Shown: piece by piece, positions 17,317-27,108 of the stretch | Layout of the letters: every line of letters starts with the position of its first letter | How positions within the stretch are numbered: the stretch's first letter is position 1 | Assembly (NCBI GenBank): GCA_021792365.1 | Contig: JAJYUT010000009.1 | Location: forward strand, 62,001 to 126,000 | Length of the DNA: 64,000 nucleotides | Direction of reading: 5' to 3' | From: Pseudomonadota bacterium | GTDB lineage: Bacteria > Pseudomonadota > Alphaproteobacteria > Dongiales > Dongiaceae | The notes under the pieces: generated by a model | Database searches by the model: none | What the model saw: only the letters and a program-made list of their open reading frames with translations | What the model was told of the DNA's origin: nothing | Translations under genes and position numbers: made by a program

Positions 17317-17580
17317 TCAGTGCATCGTCAGCAGCTCGCTGGCATTGCGCCATTTCGGCGGGGTCAGCAGGCCGGTGCTGGCCACCTTCACCGAATGCAG
17401 CTTGCCGTCCAGGTTGTGCGCCCAGAAATCCAGGAACTTGCGCAGGGTCGGAAACTGCGGCGCCAGATCGTATTCCTGCCACAGGAAGGTTTGCAGGACC
17501 GACGGATGATCCGGCATGTGATACAGGATCTCCGCCGTCGTTAATCTGTATTGATTGAGTTGCAACTTCAAACCTGACAT
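17317..17580 (-). CDS. usg: Usg-family protein
   Basis: The 87-residue protein matches the alphaproteobacterial Usg family: YRLTTAEILYHMPDHPSVLQ (11-30), then TFLWQEYDLAPQFPTLRKFL and a helical tail ending in LHSVKVAS. The family was first noticed next to tryptophan genes and has no established biochemical function. ATG at 17580 follows AGAGGCGCCG, which decides it over a start 44 codons upstream. It is divergent from groESL. Confidence 0.9.
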   Translation of the reverse strand: MSGLKLQLNQYRLTTAEILYHMPDHPSVLQTFLWQEYDLAPQFPTLRKFLDFWAHNLDGKLHSVKVASTGLLTPPKWRNASELLTMH

Positions 17581-17721
17581 CGGCGCCTCTCTTCCCCGCC
17601 TTGAATGCCGGGTCCCGCCGGTGGCTTGCGCGTCCTGCCGGCGCGACTCGTTTTGATGACGATACGAGAAGGCTAACCCAAAATCCTTAATGAAGTTGCA
17701 AATTCTCGTCATTCCAATGCC

Positions 17722-17730
17722 TTAGCACTC
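17722..17730 (+). promoter_or_regulatory. isolated CIRCE left half-site
   Basis: TTAGCACTC is the exact consensus left arm of CIRCE, but no right arm follows at nine bases. It is the perfect reverse complement of the right arm of the full element 109 bases downstream. Confidence 0.45.
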
Positions 17731-17791
17731 AAGGACCGAATCTGCTGCCAGATTTGCCAGGCAAACGCGAAAGATTCACGCGCGCAACCCC

Positions 17792-17820
17792 TTGACTGCA
17801 AAGGGCTATGGCCTTACATC
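17792..17820 (+). promoter_or_regulatory. groESL promoter
   Basis: TTGACT (17792-17797) and TACATC (17815-17820) are spaced by 17 bp, directly upstream of CIRCE, so transcription would start inside or at the edge of the operator. This is the usual layout for HrcA-controlled groE. Confidence 0.7.
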
Positions 17821-17821
17821 G

Positions 17822-17848
17822 CTGGCACTCACCGAGCTCGAGTGCTAA
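17822..17848 (+). promoter_or_regulatory. CIRCE operator (HrcA site) of groESL
   Basis: CTGGCACTC, nine bases, GAGTGCTAA. The right arm is the exact consensus and the left arm differs at two positions (TTA to CTG). HrcA is expected to repress groESL here. The hrcA gene is not in the window. Confidence 0.88.
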
Positions 17849-17926
17849 CAGGCTCCAAGCCGAGGCGCTGTGCTCCGGTCGGGTCCAACAGGATAGCGAC
17901 CAACTCAAAACATTCGGAGGATTTCC

Positions 17927-18244
17927 ATGAAATTCCGCCCGCTCCATGACCGCGTTCTCGTGCGTCGGATCGAGCAGCAGGAGAAGACTGCTGGGGGCAT
18001 CATCATTCCGGACACGGCCAAGGAAAAGCCCCAGGAGGGCGAAGTGATCGCGGCCGGCGCCGGCACCAAGACCGAAGACGGCAAGCTCCTGCCGCTGGAC
18101 GTGAAGGCGGGCGACCGCATTCTGTTCGGCAAGTGGTCGGGCACCGAGGTGCGCGTCGACGGCGAGGACCTCCTCATCATGAAGGAGAGCGACATCCTCG
18201 GCATCATCGAGGGTTCCACCGTCGCCAAGAAGAAGGTCGCGTAA
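17927..18244 (+). CDS. groES: co-chaperonin GroES
   Basis: The 105-residue protein is a complete Gro[22 protein letters not shown] opens the fold, the mobile loop [20 protein letters not shown] (about 20-39) docks on GroEL, and the C-terminal strand is DILGIIEG. It forms the heptameric lid of the chaperonin in the cytoplasm. GGAGG at 17916-17920 is ideally placed before the ATG. It is the first gene of the groES-groEL operon, with 48 bases between the two. Confidence 0.98.
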   Translation: MKFRPLHDRVLVRRIEQQEKTAGGIIIPDTAKEKPQEGEVIAAGAGTKTEDGKLLPLDVKAGDRILFGKWSGTEVRVDGEDLLIMKESDILGIIEGSTVAKKKVA

Positions 18245-18274
18245 GCCGCGGCCTTTTTTCGTAGTCACACATAA

Positions 18275-19939
<1,665 letters not shown>

Positions 19940-19973
19940 TCGGCCTCAACACCGATCGGAGCCAAGGCTCGAA

Positions 19974-20003
19974 GGGCTGCACCGCAAGGTGCAGCCCTTT
20001 TTG
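19974..20003 (+). terminator. intrinsic terminator of groESL
   Basis: GGGCTGCACC, loop GCAA, GGTGCAGCCC, then TTTTTTG. A perfect 10-bp stem with a GNRA-type loop and a T run ends the operon. Confidence 0.93.
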
Positions 20004-20132
20004 TTTGGGGCGTAACCCGCAGCTTCAGCCGCCCGTCACAAACCGACAATTTGCCTCAAATTGATATGAACCCAATTTTAAGTCTCTTTGGCTGAAATTC
20101 GGGGGCTTCGCGATCTTGGGGAAGTTCCGAAC

Positions 20133-20882
20133 ATGCCGATTATGGCCGGCATCGTCGTCCTGTTGCAGTTGACCGTGGTCTATCACGCCTTCAGGAACCG
20201 GCGGCCGTACTACTGGATCTTCGTGATCATGGCGTTCCCGGTTCTGGGCGCGCTCGTCTATTTCCTGGTCGAGGTGCTGCCGGGCAGCCGGTCCGAGCGC
20301 CACCTCAAGAAGATCGGCAACGACATAGTCAAGGCGGTCAATCCAGACCGCGAGATGAAGCGCAAGGCCGAGGAGCTGGCGATCTGCGGCAGCGTGGAGA
20401 ACAAGCTGAAGCTGGCCGAGGAGCTGGTCGAGCGCGGCATGTTCGACGAGGCGATCACCCTCTTCAGGAGCGCGCGCGAAGGCCAGTATTACTTCGCCCC
20501 GGACCTGCTCTACGGCCTCGCCCGCGCCCGCTTCTTCAACGGAGAGTACCTCGAGGCGCGCAAGCTGCTGGGCGAGCTGCAGGAGCACGCGCCGCGATAC
20601 TACGCGCAGGAAGTCGCGCTGATGAAGGCGCGCGCCGCCGCCAGGTTCGGCGATCGCTCCATCGCCCGGGCGGAGATGGAATCCCTCCTGGAGAGTTTCG
20701 TCGGGCTCGAGGCGCGCTACCGCTATGCCGAGCTGCTGTACGAGGACGGCAGGCTCGATCACGCCCGGGCGGAGCTGGAGCGCGTGATCGACCACGCCAA
20801 GCGCTTCAAGGTCGCCGCCGAGGAGCGCGTCTGGGCCAAGCTCGCCCGCCAGGCCCTCGCTGCCATGCGCGCCGCGGCGTAG
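20133..20882 (+). CDS. membrane-anchored tetratricopeptide-repeat protein
   Basis: The 249-residue protein has two N-terminal transmembrane helices (about 1-20 and 31-52). The segment around YHAFRNRRPYYWIFVIMAFP resembles the PLDc_N membrane domain of cardiolipin synthases. A cytoplasmic helical part (about 85-245) contains TPR-like repeats, including KLAEELVERGMFDEAITLFR and YGLARARFFNGEYLEARKLL. It is probably a scaffold at the inner membrane; partner unknown. ATG at 20133 follows GGGGAAG and is chosen over a TTG at 20088. Confidence 0.75.
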   Translation: MPIMAGIVVLLQLTVVYHAFRNRRPYYWIFVIMAFPVLGALVYFLVEVLPGSRSERHLKKIGNDIVKAVNPDREMKRKAEELAICGSVENKLKLAEELVERGMFDEAITLFRSAREGQYYFAPDLLYGLARARFFNGEYLEARKLLGELQEHAPRYYAQEVALMKARAAARFGDRSIARAEMESLLESFVGLEARYRYAELLYEDGRLDHARAELERVIDHAKRFKVAAEERVWAKLARQALAAMRAAA

Positions 20883-20912
20883 CGCCACCGCCAGGCGCTC
20901 CGGCGGGTGTCT

Positions 20913-20926
20913 CACCCGGCCGGGTG
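20913..20926. promoter_or_regulatory. palindrome 1 upstream of the RTX gene
   Basis: CACCCGGCCGGGTG is a perfect 14-bp palindrome. It shares the half-site CACCCG with palindrome 2, and the centres are 43 bp apart. Confidence 0.5.
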
Positions 20927-20954
20927 CATGATTTCACCTAAAGATTGTCACAAC

Positions 20955-20970
20955 TCACCCGATCGGGTGA
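20955..20970. promoter_or_regulatory. palindrome 2 upstream of the RTX gene
   Basis: TCACCCGATCGGGTGA is a perfect 16-bp palindrome located 164-179 bases before the RTX start. It shares CACCCG/CGGGTG half-sites with palindrome 1. A repressor or activator dimer site is the simplest reading. Confidence 0.55.
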
Positions 20971-21133
20971 TGCCGCCCGGATTGGCGCCGCCTAGCGTCG
21001 CACCTGGGCGCATCGGAGACGCGGCCGCCGGCAAGCGGCATGGCGACCGGCGGGGGAATCCAGTCCAGCCATGTTCCATCTGGCGTGGGTGTCCGTGCGC
21101 CCGGCGGGGACAGCCTATCCAAGGAGGGTGAAG

Positions 21134-22969
21134 ATGGCGACGCTCAAGGGGACCACTGGCAACAACACGCTGCGCGGCACCAGCGCGGCCGATCAGCTTT
21201 GGGGCCTGGCCGGCAACGACACGCTGTTTGGCGGGGGCGGCAACGACGTGGTGCGCGGCAACGGGGGCAATGACGTGCTGGACGGCGAGACCGGCAACGA
21301 CACCCTGATGGGCGGCTCCGGCAACGACACCTATGTCATCAATGCAACCGGCGACAAGATCGACGAGGAGGCCAACACCGATTCGGGCGACCTGGTGAAG
21401 TCGACCATCACGGTCAACCTGACCTCCCTCGGCGCCGGCCAGATCGAGCACGCCACCCTGCTCGGCTCCGGCAACATCAAGGCCACCGGCAATGCCGGCA
21501 ACAACAAGCTGACCGGCAACACCGGCAGGAACACGCTGAACGGCGGGAGCGGCAACGACACCCTGGACGGCGGCAGCGGAAATGACAGCCTGATCGGTGC
21601 CGGCGGCAACGACCGGATGCTGGGCGGGGCCGGCGACGACACGATCAAGGGCGGCGCGGGCAATGACCGGATCGACGCCGGGACCGGCAACAACACCATC
21701 TATCACAGCGGCACAGGCGCCGACGGCCACGACGTGCTCATCCCCTTCAGCGGCGGCACCAACACCATCATCTTCACCGGGCAGGATTTCTACGACTACA
21801 ACTGGTACCGCGACGGCAGCGACCTCATCGTGGCCACGGCGGCGGATCCCAGTTACGAGATCGACGGATCGATCCGCGTGGTCGGGTTCTTCTACAGCGA
21901 AAACGATATCGCCGTGAAAATTGATACCGAGTTCTACAACCTCGACTACGGTATCGACCCAGACATCGCGACCATCCATTTCACCGCCGACGTCACGCAG
22001 GGCATCAACAACGTCAACGACGCGGAAGTCCTGGTCGGCGGCTATGACTCCGACGATGTCATCAACGGCAACGGCGGATACTACGACTCGCTTTGGGGCC
22101 TGGAGGGCAACGACACCCTGAACGGCGGCGCAGGTTTCGATAACATCCGGGGCGGTGAAGGCGACGACACGCTGAACGGCGGAAGCGGCGACGACTACCT
22201 GCGCGGTGACCAGGGTGTCGACAGCTTCGATGGCGGCGACGGCTTCGATCGCCTGCGCTTCAACTTCGGCGATTCGTTGGACACCGGTGCGGTTGTCGAC
22301 CTGTCGCAGAACAAAGTGCTGAATGACGGGTTCGGCAACGAGGAAAGCGTTGTCAATGTCGAGGAGCTCCGCGGCTCCAGCCTCGATGACCATTTCACCG
22401 GCGACACCAACGACAATCGTTTCATCGGAGCCGAGGGCAACGACACGCTGAGCGGCGGCGACGGCGACGACGAGCTCGATGGCGGCGAGGGCAACGATGT
22501 CATCAATGCCGGATCCGGCGATGAGTTCGAGGTGCTCTGGGGCCACACCGGGGACGACGTGCTGATCGGCGGCAACGCCAGCGATTGGCTCGACGGATAC
22601 CTGGGCGCGGATACCATGACCGGCGGCGGCGGCGGCGACAACTTCATCATGGCGAACGAGCCGGGGACGGTCGACACCATCACGGATTACGTCATCGACA
22701 ACCAGGCGGGATCGGTATTCGACTACCTCTCCTTCCAGTCGGACTTCTTCGACGATGTGCCGGTCGCCGGCGATCTCGCGGATCTCATCCAGTTCGCCGT
22801 CAATGGCGGCGACCTCGAGGTGCTGTTCGACGCGGATGGCGAGGGCGGCGAGGCTGCCTTCACGGTCGCGGTCCTGGAGGGGATCACCGATGCCACCGGC
22901 GTGGTGGTCGATGTCCTCAGCAGCGCGGCGTTCCGGTTCAACGGCACGACATTCGAAGACATAACATAG
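21134..22969 (+). CDS. RTX-type calcium-binding repeat protein
   Basis: The 611-residue protein is built of RTX nonapeptide repeats (GGxGxDxLx) in at least four blocks: about residues 15-75, 135-205, 315-375 and 430-510. [19 protein letters not shown] is typical. It has no N-terminal signal peptide, as expected for type I secretion, and the C terminus has no enzyme domain I recognise. The last 90 residues ([11 protein letters not shown] and on) look like the usual RTX C-terminal secretion module. AGGAGGGTGAAG precedes the ATG at 21134. No type I secretion genes are nearby. Confidence 0.9.
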   Translation: MATLKGTTGNNTLRGTSAADQLWGLAGNDTLFGGGGNDVVRGNGGNDVLDGETGNDTLMGGSGNDTYVINATGDKIDEEANTDSGDLVKSTITVNLTSLGAGQIEHATLLGSGNIKATGNAGNNKLTGNTGRNTLNGGSGNDTLDGGSGNDSLIGAGGNDRMLGGAGDDTIKGGAGNDRIDAGTGNNTIYHSGTGADGHDVLIPFSGGTNTIIFTGQDFYDYNWYRDGSDLIVATAADPSYEIDGSIRVVGFFYSENDIAVKIDTEFYNLDYGIDPDIATIHFTADVTQGINNVNDAEVLVGGYDSDDVINGNGGYYDSLWGLEGNDTLNGGAGFDNIRGGEGDDTLNGGSGDDYLRGDQGVDSFDGGDGFDRLRFNFGDSLDTGAVVDLSQNKVLNDGFGNEESVVNVEELRGSSLDDHFTGDTNDNRFIGAEGNDTLSGGDGDDELDGGEGNDVINAGSGDEFEVLWGHTGDDVLIGGNASDWLDGYLGADTMTGGGGGDNFIMANEPGTVDTITDYVIDNQAGSVFDYLSFQSDFFDDVPVAGDLADLIQFAVNGGDLEVLFDADGEGGEAAFTVAVLEGITDATGVVVDVLSSAAFRFNGTTFEDIT

Positions 22970-22990
22970 CACCGGTCCCGATCACGGATT

Positions 22991-23024
22991 GCCGCCCGGC
23001 GCCCCCACCGCCGGGCGGCTTTTC
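22991..23024 (+). terminator. intrinsic terminator of the RTX gene
   Basis: GCCGCCCGGC, nine-base loop, GCCGGGCGGC, then TTTTC. The 10-bp stem is perfect. It overlaps the end of the convergent sulfotransferase gene by two bases. Confidence 0.85.
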
Positions 23025-23829
23025 ATTCCGGGTAGCCGAATTCCCTGATCAGGCTTGCGAAGTGCCGGCGCGCGCGGTCCCGCTGGTCCGCCGTCAGGGT
23101 AAGCGGGCTGGTGCCGTCCGCGCTCCGGCCGACGAAGCGATGGCCGGCCTCGATGCTGGCCTGGTTCCGCTCCTGGTAGAACATGCCTTCCTTGCGCTCG
23201 GCGATCTCCCGCTCCTCGACGATGCGCATGTTCTCGCGGCTGGCGCGCGCCGCCGCCGCCTCGATCTCGGCCTCCGGCTTCTTGAGGTCCAGGAACTTCG
23301 CCATGCGCGCGAGGCCGGCGGCCGGATCGGCCTTCAGGTCCTCGTAGCGCAGAACCAGCTTCGGCAGGGCGAGGCCGCTCCAGGTCCAGCTCCGCACGTT
23401 CTCCTCCCAGGTGCCGATCCCGCTCTCCTGGAACTTCGGATAGCCGCCATGGGCGATGAAGTCGTCCACCCACTGGTCGGAGATCGCGCGCAACTCCTCC
23501 GCCGTCTTCGTCTGCCGCAGCCTGCCGGACCGCAGCATCCCGAAATTCTGGCACGATTCGAGCACGTCGACGGGGTGGCGGAGCACGTAGATGACGCCCA
23601 CCGTGTCCTCGCGCAGCGGCAAGCCGGTCCAGTATTTCCAGTGCGTCTTGACGATCAGCAGATGCCGGCCGAACAGGTGCTCGCCCCTGATGCGCTCGTG
23701 GATGTCCGGCACCTGGTTGCCGATCTCCCCCGAGGAAGCCGCGCGGCCGAACACCAGGTTGCCCAGCATGAAGCGCACCCAGGTGTTCCCCGATTTGGGA
23801 TAGGAGGCGAGCCAGACGACGCGTGCCAT
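23023..23829 (-). CDS. sulfotransferase domain protein
   Basis: The 268-residue protein has the PAPS-dependent sulfotransferase (Sulfotransfer_1) pattern. The 5'-phosphosulfate loop is YPKSGNTWVRF (10-20), a KTHWK block is at 61-65, and the 3'-phosphate motif is VIYVLRHPVDVLES (79-92). LRYEDLKADP lies in the second half. It would transfer sulfate from PAPS to a hydroxyl or amine; the acceptor is unknown. The ATG at 23829 begins MARVVWLASYP. It is followed upstream by the LuxR-type gene on the same strand with 26 bases between, so the two may be co-transcribed. Confidence 0.88.
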   Translation of the reverse strand: MARVVWLASYPKSGNTWVRFMLGNLVFGRAASSGEIGNQVPDIHERIRGEHLFGRHLLIVKTHWKYWTGLPLREDTVGVIYVLRHPVDVLESCQNFGMLRSGRLRQTKTAEELRAISDQWVDDFIAHGGYPKFQESGIGTWEENVRSWTWSGLALPKLVLRYEDLKADPAAGLARMAKFLDLKKPEAEIEAAAARASRENMRIVEEREIAERKEGMFYQERNQASIEAGHRFVGRSADGTSPLTLTADQRDRARRHFASLIREFGYPE

Positions 23830-23855
23830 GAGGATGCGAACTCCGCTGTTTCGGG

Positions 23856-25004
23856 CTAGCGCTCGTCCGCGATGATCCAGGCCGGATGCTGCGCGGCGAC
23901 CTGAACGATCTCGGCCTGCCGGGAGCACTGCATCTTCTCGAACAGGTGGCGCAGATGGGTCTTCGCGGTATGGGGCGAGATCCGCAGCAGCGTCGCGGCG
24001 TCCACCAATCCGCACCCTTCGAGCAGGACGCCGAGCAGCCTGGTTTCCGCGCGGGTGAGGTCGAAGGAGCGCGCGAGGGGCTCGAGCGCAGGACGCCGCC
24101 GTGCCTCCGGATCGAACACGAAGATCGCCGCCAGGCCTCCGGCGGCGACGAAGGGCCCCTCCGGAATCCGCAGCGGCAGGATGAGCAGCGAATAGGGCCG
24201 CCGCTCGGAACGTCGGCGGACCAGGGCCACATGCTCGGGGGCGACCTCGCCCGGCGCCGCATCGAGCGGCTGCGCCAGAGCGCGGATCTTGCGCGCAAGC
24301 TCCGCCCCATCGCCGGCTGCCGGCCGCAATACGCCGTCGCGTCCGAGGTCGAGCCCGTCCTTCTCGCGCAGAATGCGGTCCGCCGCGCGATTCGTGAACA
24401 GGATGCGCCCCTGGCCATCGACGATGAAGACGCCGTGCACAATCCCGTTCAGGGTCGCCTCCGCCGCCTGCCAGCGGACATGCGCCTGCTGGAGCTGGCG
24501 GTTGAGCTGCATCGCGCGCTGGAGATGGGGCGTAAGACGCTGCAGCACCGCCACGTTGCGGTCCTGCTCCCGACCCGTCGCTTCCGGATAGAGCACGGAG
24601 AAGCGGACGAAGCGCGCATGGTCCTGCGCCAGGGTCACGCCAAGCCCGTCGGGCAGGTCCAACGGCCGCAGGAAGTCGTTATAGAACTCGGTCTTGAGAA
24701 GCTCCGCATGATCGAACATGGATTCGGCGGTGGCGGCGACGCCGACCGGCCAACGCTCGAGACCTGCAAAGCGCGGGTTTCGCGCGCCGTAATATGCGTT
24801 ATAGGACCGGATGGCGGCCGTATCCCAGCCCGAGAACCGTGCGCAGGTCCCGCTTCCCGCGGCGGCGTCGTGATGCAGCAATGCCGTGCACCCGCCGGGA
24901 TAGAGCGCGTTGATGGCGTCAAGCGCCTGCTGCCAAGCGGCAGGATCCGCTGCCGCGCTGTAGATATGCTCGATCGCGCCGTCGATATCCTGCTGCTCTG
25001 CCAC
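23856..25004 (-). CDS. LuxR-family transcriptional regulator with N-terminal sensory region
   Basis: The 382-residue protein ends in a LuxR/GerE helix-turn-helix (about 310-372): LTRAETRLLGVLLEGCGLVD, then AATLLRISPHTAKTHLRHLF, then EKMQCSRQAEIV. A PAS-like segment (GIVHGVFIVDGQGRILFTNR, about 180-215) precedes it, and the N-terminal 150 residues are a helical region with no family I can name. It lacks the acyl-homoserine lactone signature. A perfect dyad (25027-25041) lies 22 bases upstream of its start and may be an autoregulatory site. Possible targets are the adjacent sulfotransferase and RTX genes, by proximity only. Confidence 0.85.
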   Translation of the reverse strand: MAEQQDIDGAIEHIYSAAADPAAWQQALDAINALYPGGCTALLHHDAAAGSGTCARFSGWDTAAIRSYNAYYGARNPRFAGLERWPVGVAATAESMFDHAELLKTEFYNDFLRPLDLPDGLGVTLAQDHARFVRFSVLYPEATGREQDRNVAVLQRLTPHLQRAMQLNRQLQQAHVRWQAAEATLNGIVHGVFIVDGQGRILFTNRAADRILREKDGLDLGRDGVLRPAAGDGAELARKIRALAQPLDAAPGEVAPEHVALVRRRSERRPYSLLILPLRIPEGPFVAAGGLAAIFVFDPEARRRPALEPLARSFDLTRAETRLLGVLLEGCGLVDAATLLRISPHTAKTHLRHLFEKMQCSRQAEIVQVAAQHPAWIIADER

Positions 25005-25536
25005 GCAAGGCCCCCAACTCCCGTTCCGCGTGTGACACGCGAATGGACGCCCTCTTGCCTCCCTATACTACGAAAACGTTTAATTCCGGTCAAAGCATGA
25101 CGTGGTGGCCCGGCATGCAAAAACCTGCTTTCCCTGGGCGGCCGGGATCGCGCGGCAGCGCGTTTTGAGCCGCAGGCGCCGTACGCGCTTCAGCCAGTCC
25201 GGGCTGCGCGTGACGACATAGGCGCGGTTGGGCTAGCCCGTCGCGTCGTCCTTCGACGTCACCGCCCATCATAATCCGGCAGCGCCCCGAACCAGATCGC
25301 CCCTTGGCAAACGCGGCGATCCCGGATACACACCCTCCGTCTCTGGGGAGTAGCCGCCCTCTTGAAGAGGGGAATGCGTCAACACACTTGGCAGCGGGCC
25401 TTCGGCACCGGCCATGGCGCATTCGGCCAGTCTTGCGACTGATTGGCGAGACCTTTGACTTGCTTGCGCTTCACCTGCGGGATCGGGCGGCGCGAGAAGT
25501 CAATGGGTCGTGCGCCCGGTCCCGCGGGATGGTTTC
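25005..25536. other. 532-bp gap between the LuxR-type and GDT1-type genes
   Basis: The gap holds the promoters of the two divergent genes and the dyad at 25027-25041. It has an AT-richer patch near 25068-25090 (CTATACTACGAAAACGTTTA). No open frame in it has a recognisable product, and I see no tRNA or paired repeat. Confidence 0.5.
25027..25041. promoter_or_regulatory. dyad operator candidate upstream of the LuxR-type gene
   Basis: CGCGTGTGACACGCG is a perfect 7-bp inverted repeat around one central base, 22 bases before the regulator start. Confidence 0.45.
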
Positions 25537-26130
25537 ATGGAACCCCTGCTCGTTTCGCCGCTGTTCGTTTCAACCGGCGTCGTGGCCGTCGCCGAGATCG
25601 GCGACAAGACCCAGTTGCTGGCCCTCATCCTCGCCGCGCGCTATCGCAAGCTCCTGCCCATCAGCCTCGGCATCCTGGTCGCCACCCTGGCCAATCACGG
25701 CCTCGCCGCCTGGCTCGGAGCGCTGGCGGCCGGCTGGCTCGGCCCGGACACGCTGCGCTGGCTGCTGGGCCTCGGCTTTATCGCCATGGCTGCCTGGTGC
25801 CTCGTCCCCGATAAGCCGGAAGCCGGGCCGGCCGTCACCGCCAAGGCCGGCGCCTTCGTCGCCACCCTGGTCGGCTTCTTTCTGGTGGAGATCGGCGACA
25901 AGACCCAGGTCGCGACCGTCGCCCTGGCGGCGCGGTTCGACGACCTCGTGCTGGTCACCATCGGCACCACGCTCGGCATGATGCTGGTCAACGTGCCGGC
26001 GGTGCTGTGCGGCCACGGCATCGCACGCTGCGCGCCGCTCAAGTTGATCCGCTTCCTGGCGGCCGCCCTGTTCGCCCTGCTCGGACTCATGACGCTGCTG
26101 CGGCTCGATTTCGGCTTGCTGGCCACTTGA
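25537..26130 (+). CDS. GDT1/TMEM165-family (UPF0016) cation exporter
   Basis: The 197-residue membrane protein has six helices in two inverted halves, each with the family motif E-x-G-D-K-T: EIGDKTQ at 20-26 and EIGDKTQ at 118-124. Family members export manganese or exchange calcium for protons. Here Mn2+ export is the likeliest bacterial role, as in the MneA-type proteins. ATG at 25537 gives an N terminus one helix before the first motif. It is single and not in a visible operon. Confidence 0.9.
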   Translation: MEPLLVSPLFVSTGVVAVAEIGDKTQLLALILAARYRKLLPISLGILVATLANHGLAAWLGALAAGWLGPDTLRWLLGLGFIAMAAWCLVPDKPEAGPAVTAKAGAFVATLVGFFLVEIGDKTQVATVALAARFDDLVLVTIGTTLGMMLVNVPAVLCGHGIARCAPLKLIRFLAAALFALLGLMTLLRLDFGLLAT

Positions 26131-26441
26131 CGGGGCGCGGCCGCCCGCGCCACAGTCCCGCCCTTCAACCACCTTCGGGGCCCGACTTTGCCGACGCGTT
26201 GACCGATCTCGGTTGAGTTCCGCAACCGGCGTGCCGATCCGTGATCGCGCGCATGTGTCGTTCTCTCACGTCGTCATGAGGGGCGCAGAGCGGCAGGCTG
26301 AGATCGGTACGGCATCGCTTCGCCGGCTCGGCCTCACCGCCTCCGCTCCGCCGACCGGCCATTCCGCCTCGACCGCAAGCCTGACCGGCCATCTCCTGAC
26401 CCCGCCGCTGTGCAGCCCTTCCGCAAGGGAAGGCTGTCACC
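26131..26441. other. 311-bp gap before the broken DUF1062 gene
   Basis: No gene is supported. At 26411-26434 there is a short hairpin (CAGCCCTTCC, GCAA, GGGAAGGCTG with one bulge) without a T run, just ahead of the DUF1062 start. Confidence 0.4.
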
Positions 26442-27108
26442 GTGCAACAAGTTCTCCGCGTCACCTGGCAGGTGGCGCCACTGCACTGCCCGCTGCTGTG
26501 GCGGCATTGCAGCCGCTGCAAGATTGCGATGCCGTTCGCCTGCAGCATGAAGTTCCGCACCAACGCGCAGAAGAAGCGCATCGACGTGTGGCTGATCTAT
26601 CGCTGCTGCGCGTGCGACGGGACCTGGAACCTGCCGATCCATGAGCGGTCGCCATCGACGATATCGCGCCCGACGAGTTCCAGGCGATCACCCACAAAGA
26701 TCCCGCCTTCGCAAGGCGCTGCGCCTTCGACCGCGAGCGCCTTGCGCGTCACGGGGTTCGGGTGGAGGAGGGCACTGAAATCGCCATTCGGAAGGTGCCG
26801 CTGAACGGCTGCCCCGGTGATGCGGATTCCATCGAGATCGCCCTCGCGCTGGCGTCGCCCTGCCGGGTCAGGCTGGACCGCCTGCTCTCAGGCGAGCTCG
26901 GCGTGACGCGCAGCCGGCTTGGTGCGCTGCATGACCGCGGCGCATTGCGTGCCTCTCATGCGGCGAAGGCGCTGCGCGCGCCGATCGCGGATGGTCAGCG
27001 CATATCGATCGATCTGCGTCACGTCGCGATCAGCGCGGGCATGGCAGCGATGATCCGACGCGGCGCCGTCGCATGCTCCCCTGTCCACGCGTCGGAGGAG
27101 GGCATCGT
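26442..27108 (+). pseudogene. DUF1062 family protein, frameshifted
   Basis: The first part (26442 to about 26645) reads VLRVTWQVAPLHC, CSRCKIAMPFACSMKFRTNA and IDVWLIYRCCACDGTWN, the N-terminal zinc-ribbon-like region of DUF1062. The expected continuation lies in another frame from about 26648 (VAIDDIAPDEFQAITHKDPA and on) and runs to about 27050. So a one-base loss or two-base gain near 26645 splits the gene. The second frame also has no stop before it enters the convergent dehydrogenase gene. Either the gene is broken or the sequence has an error here. Function of the family is unknown. Confidence 0.75.

Noticed and set aside
20948-22972. 674-residue open frame opposite the RTX gene
   Set aside because: Mirror of the RTX repeats; its sequence repeats in step with them and has no independent motif.
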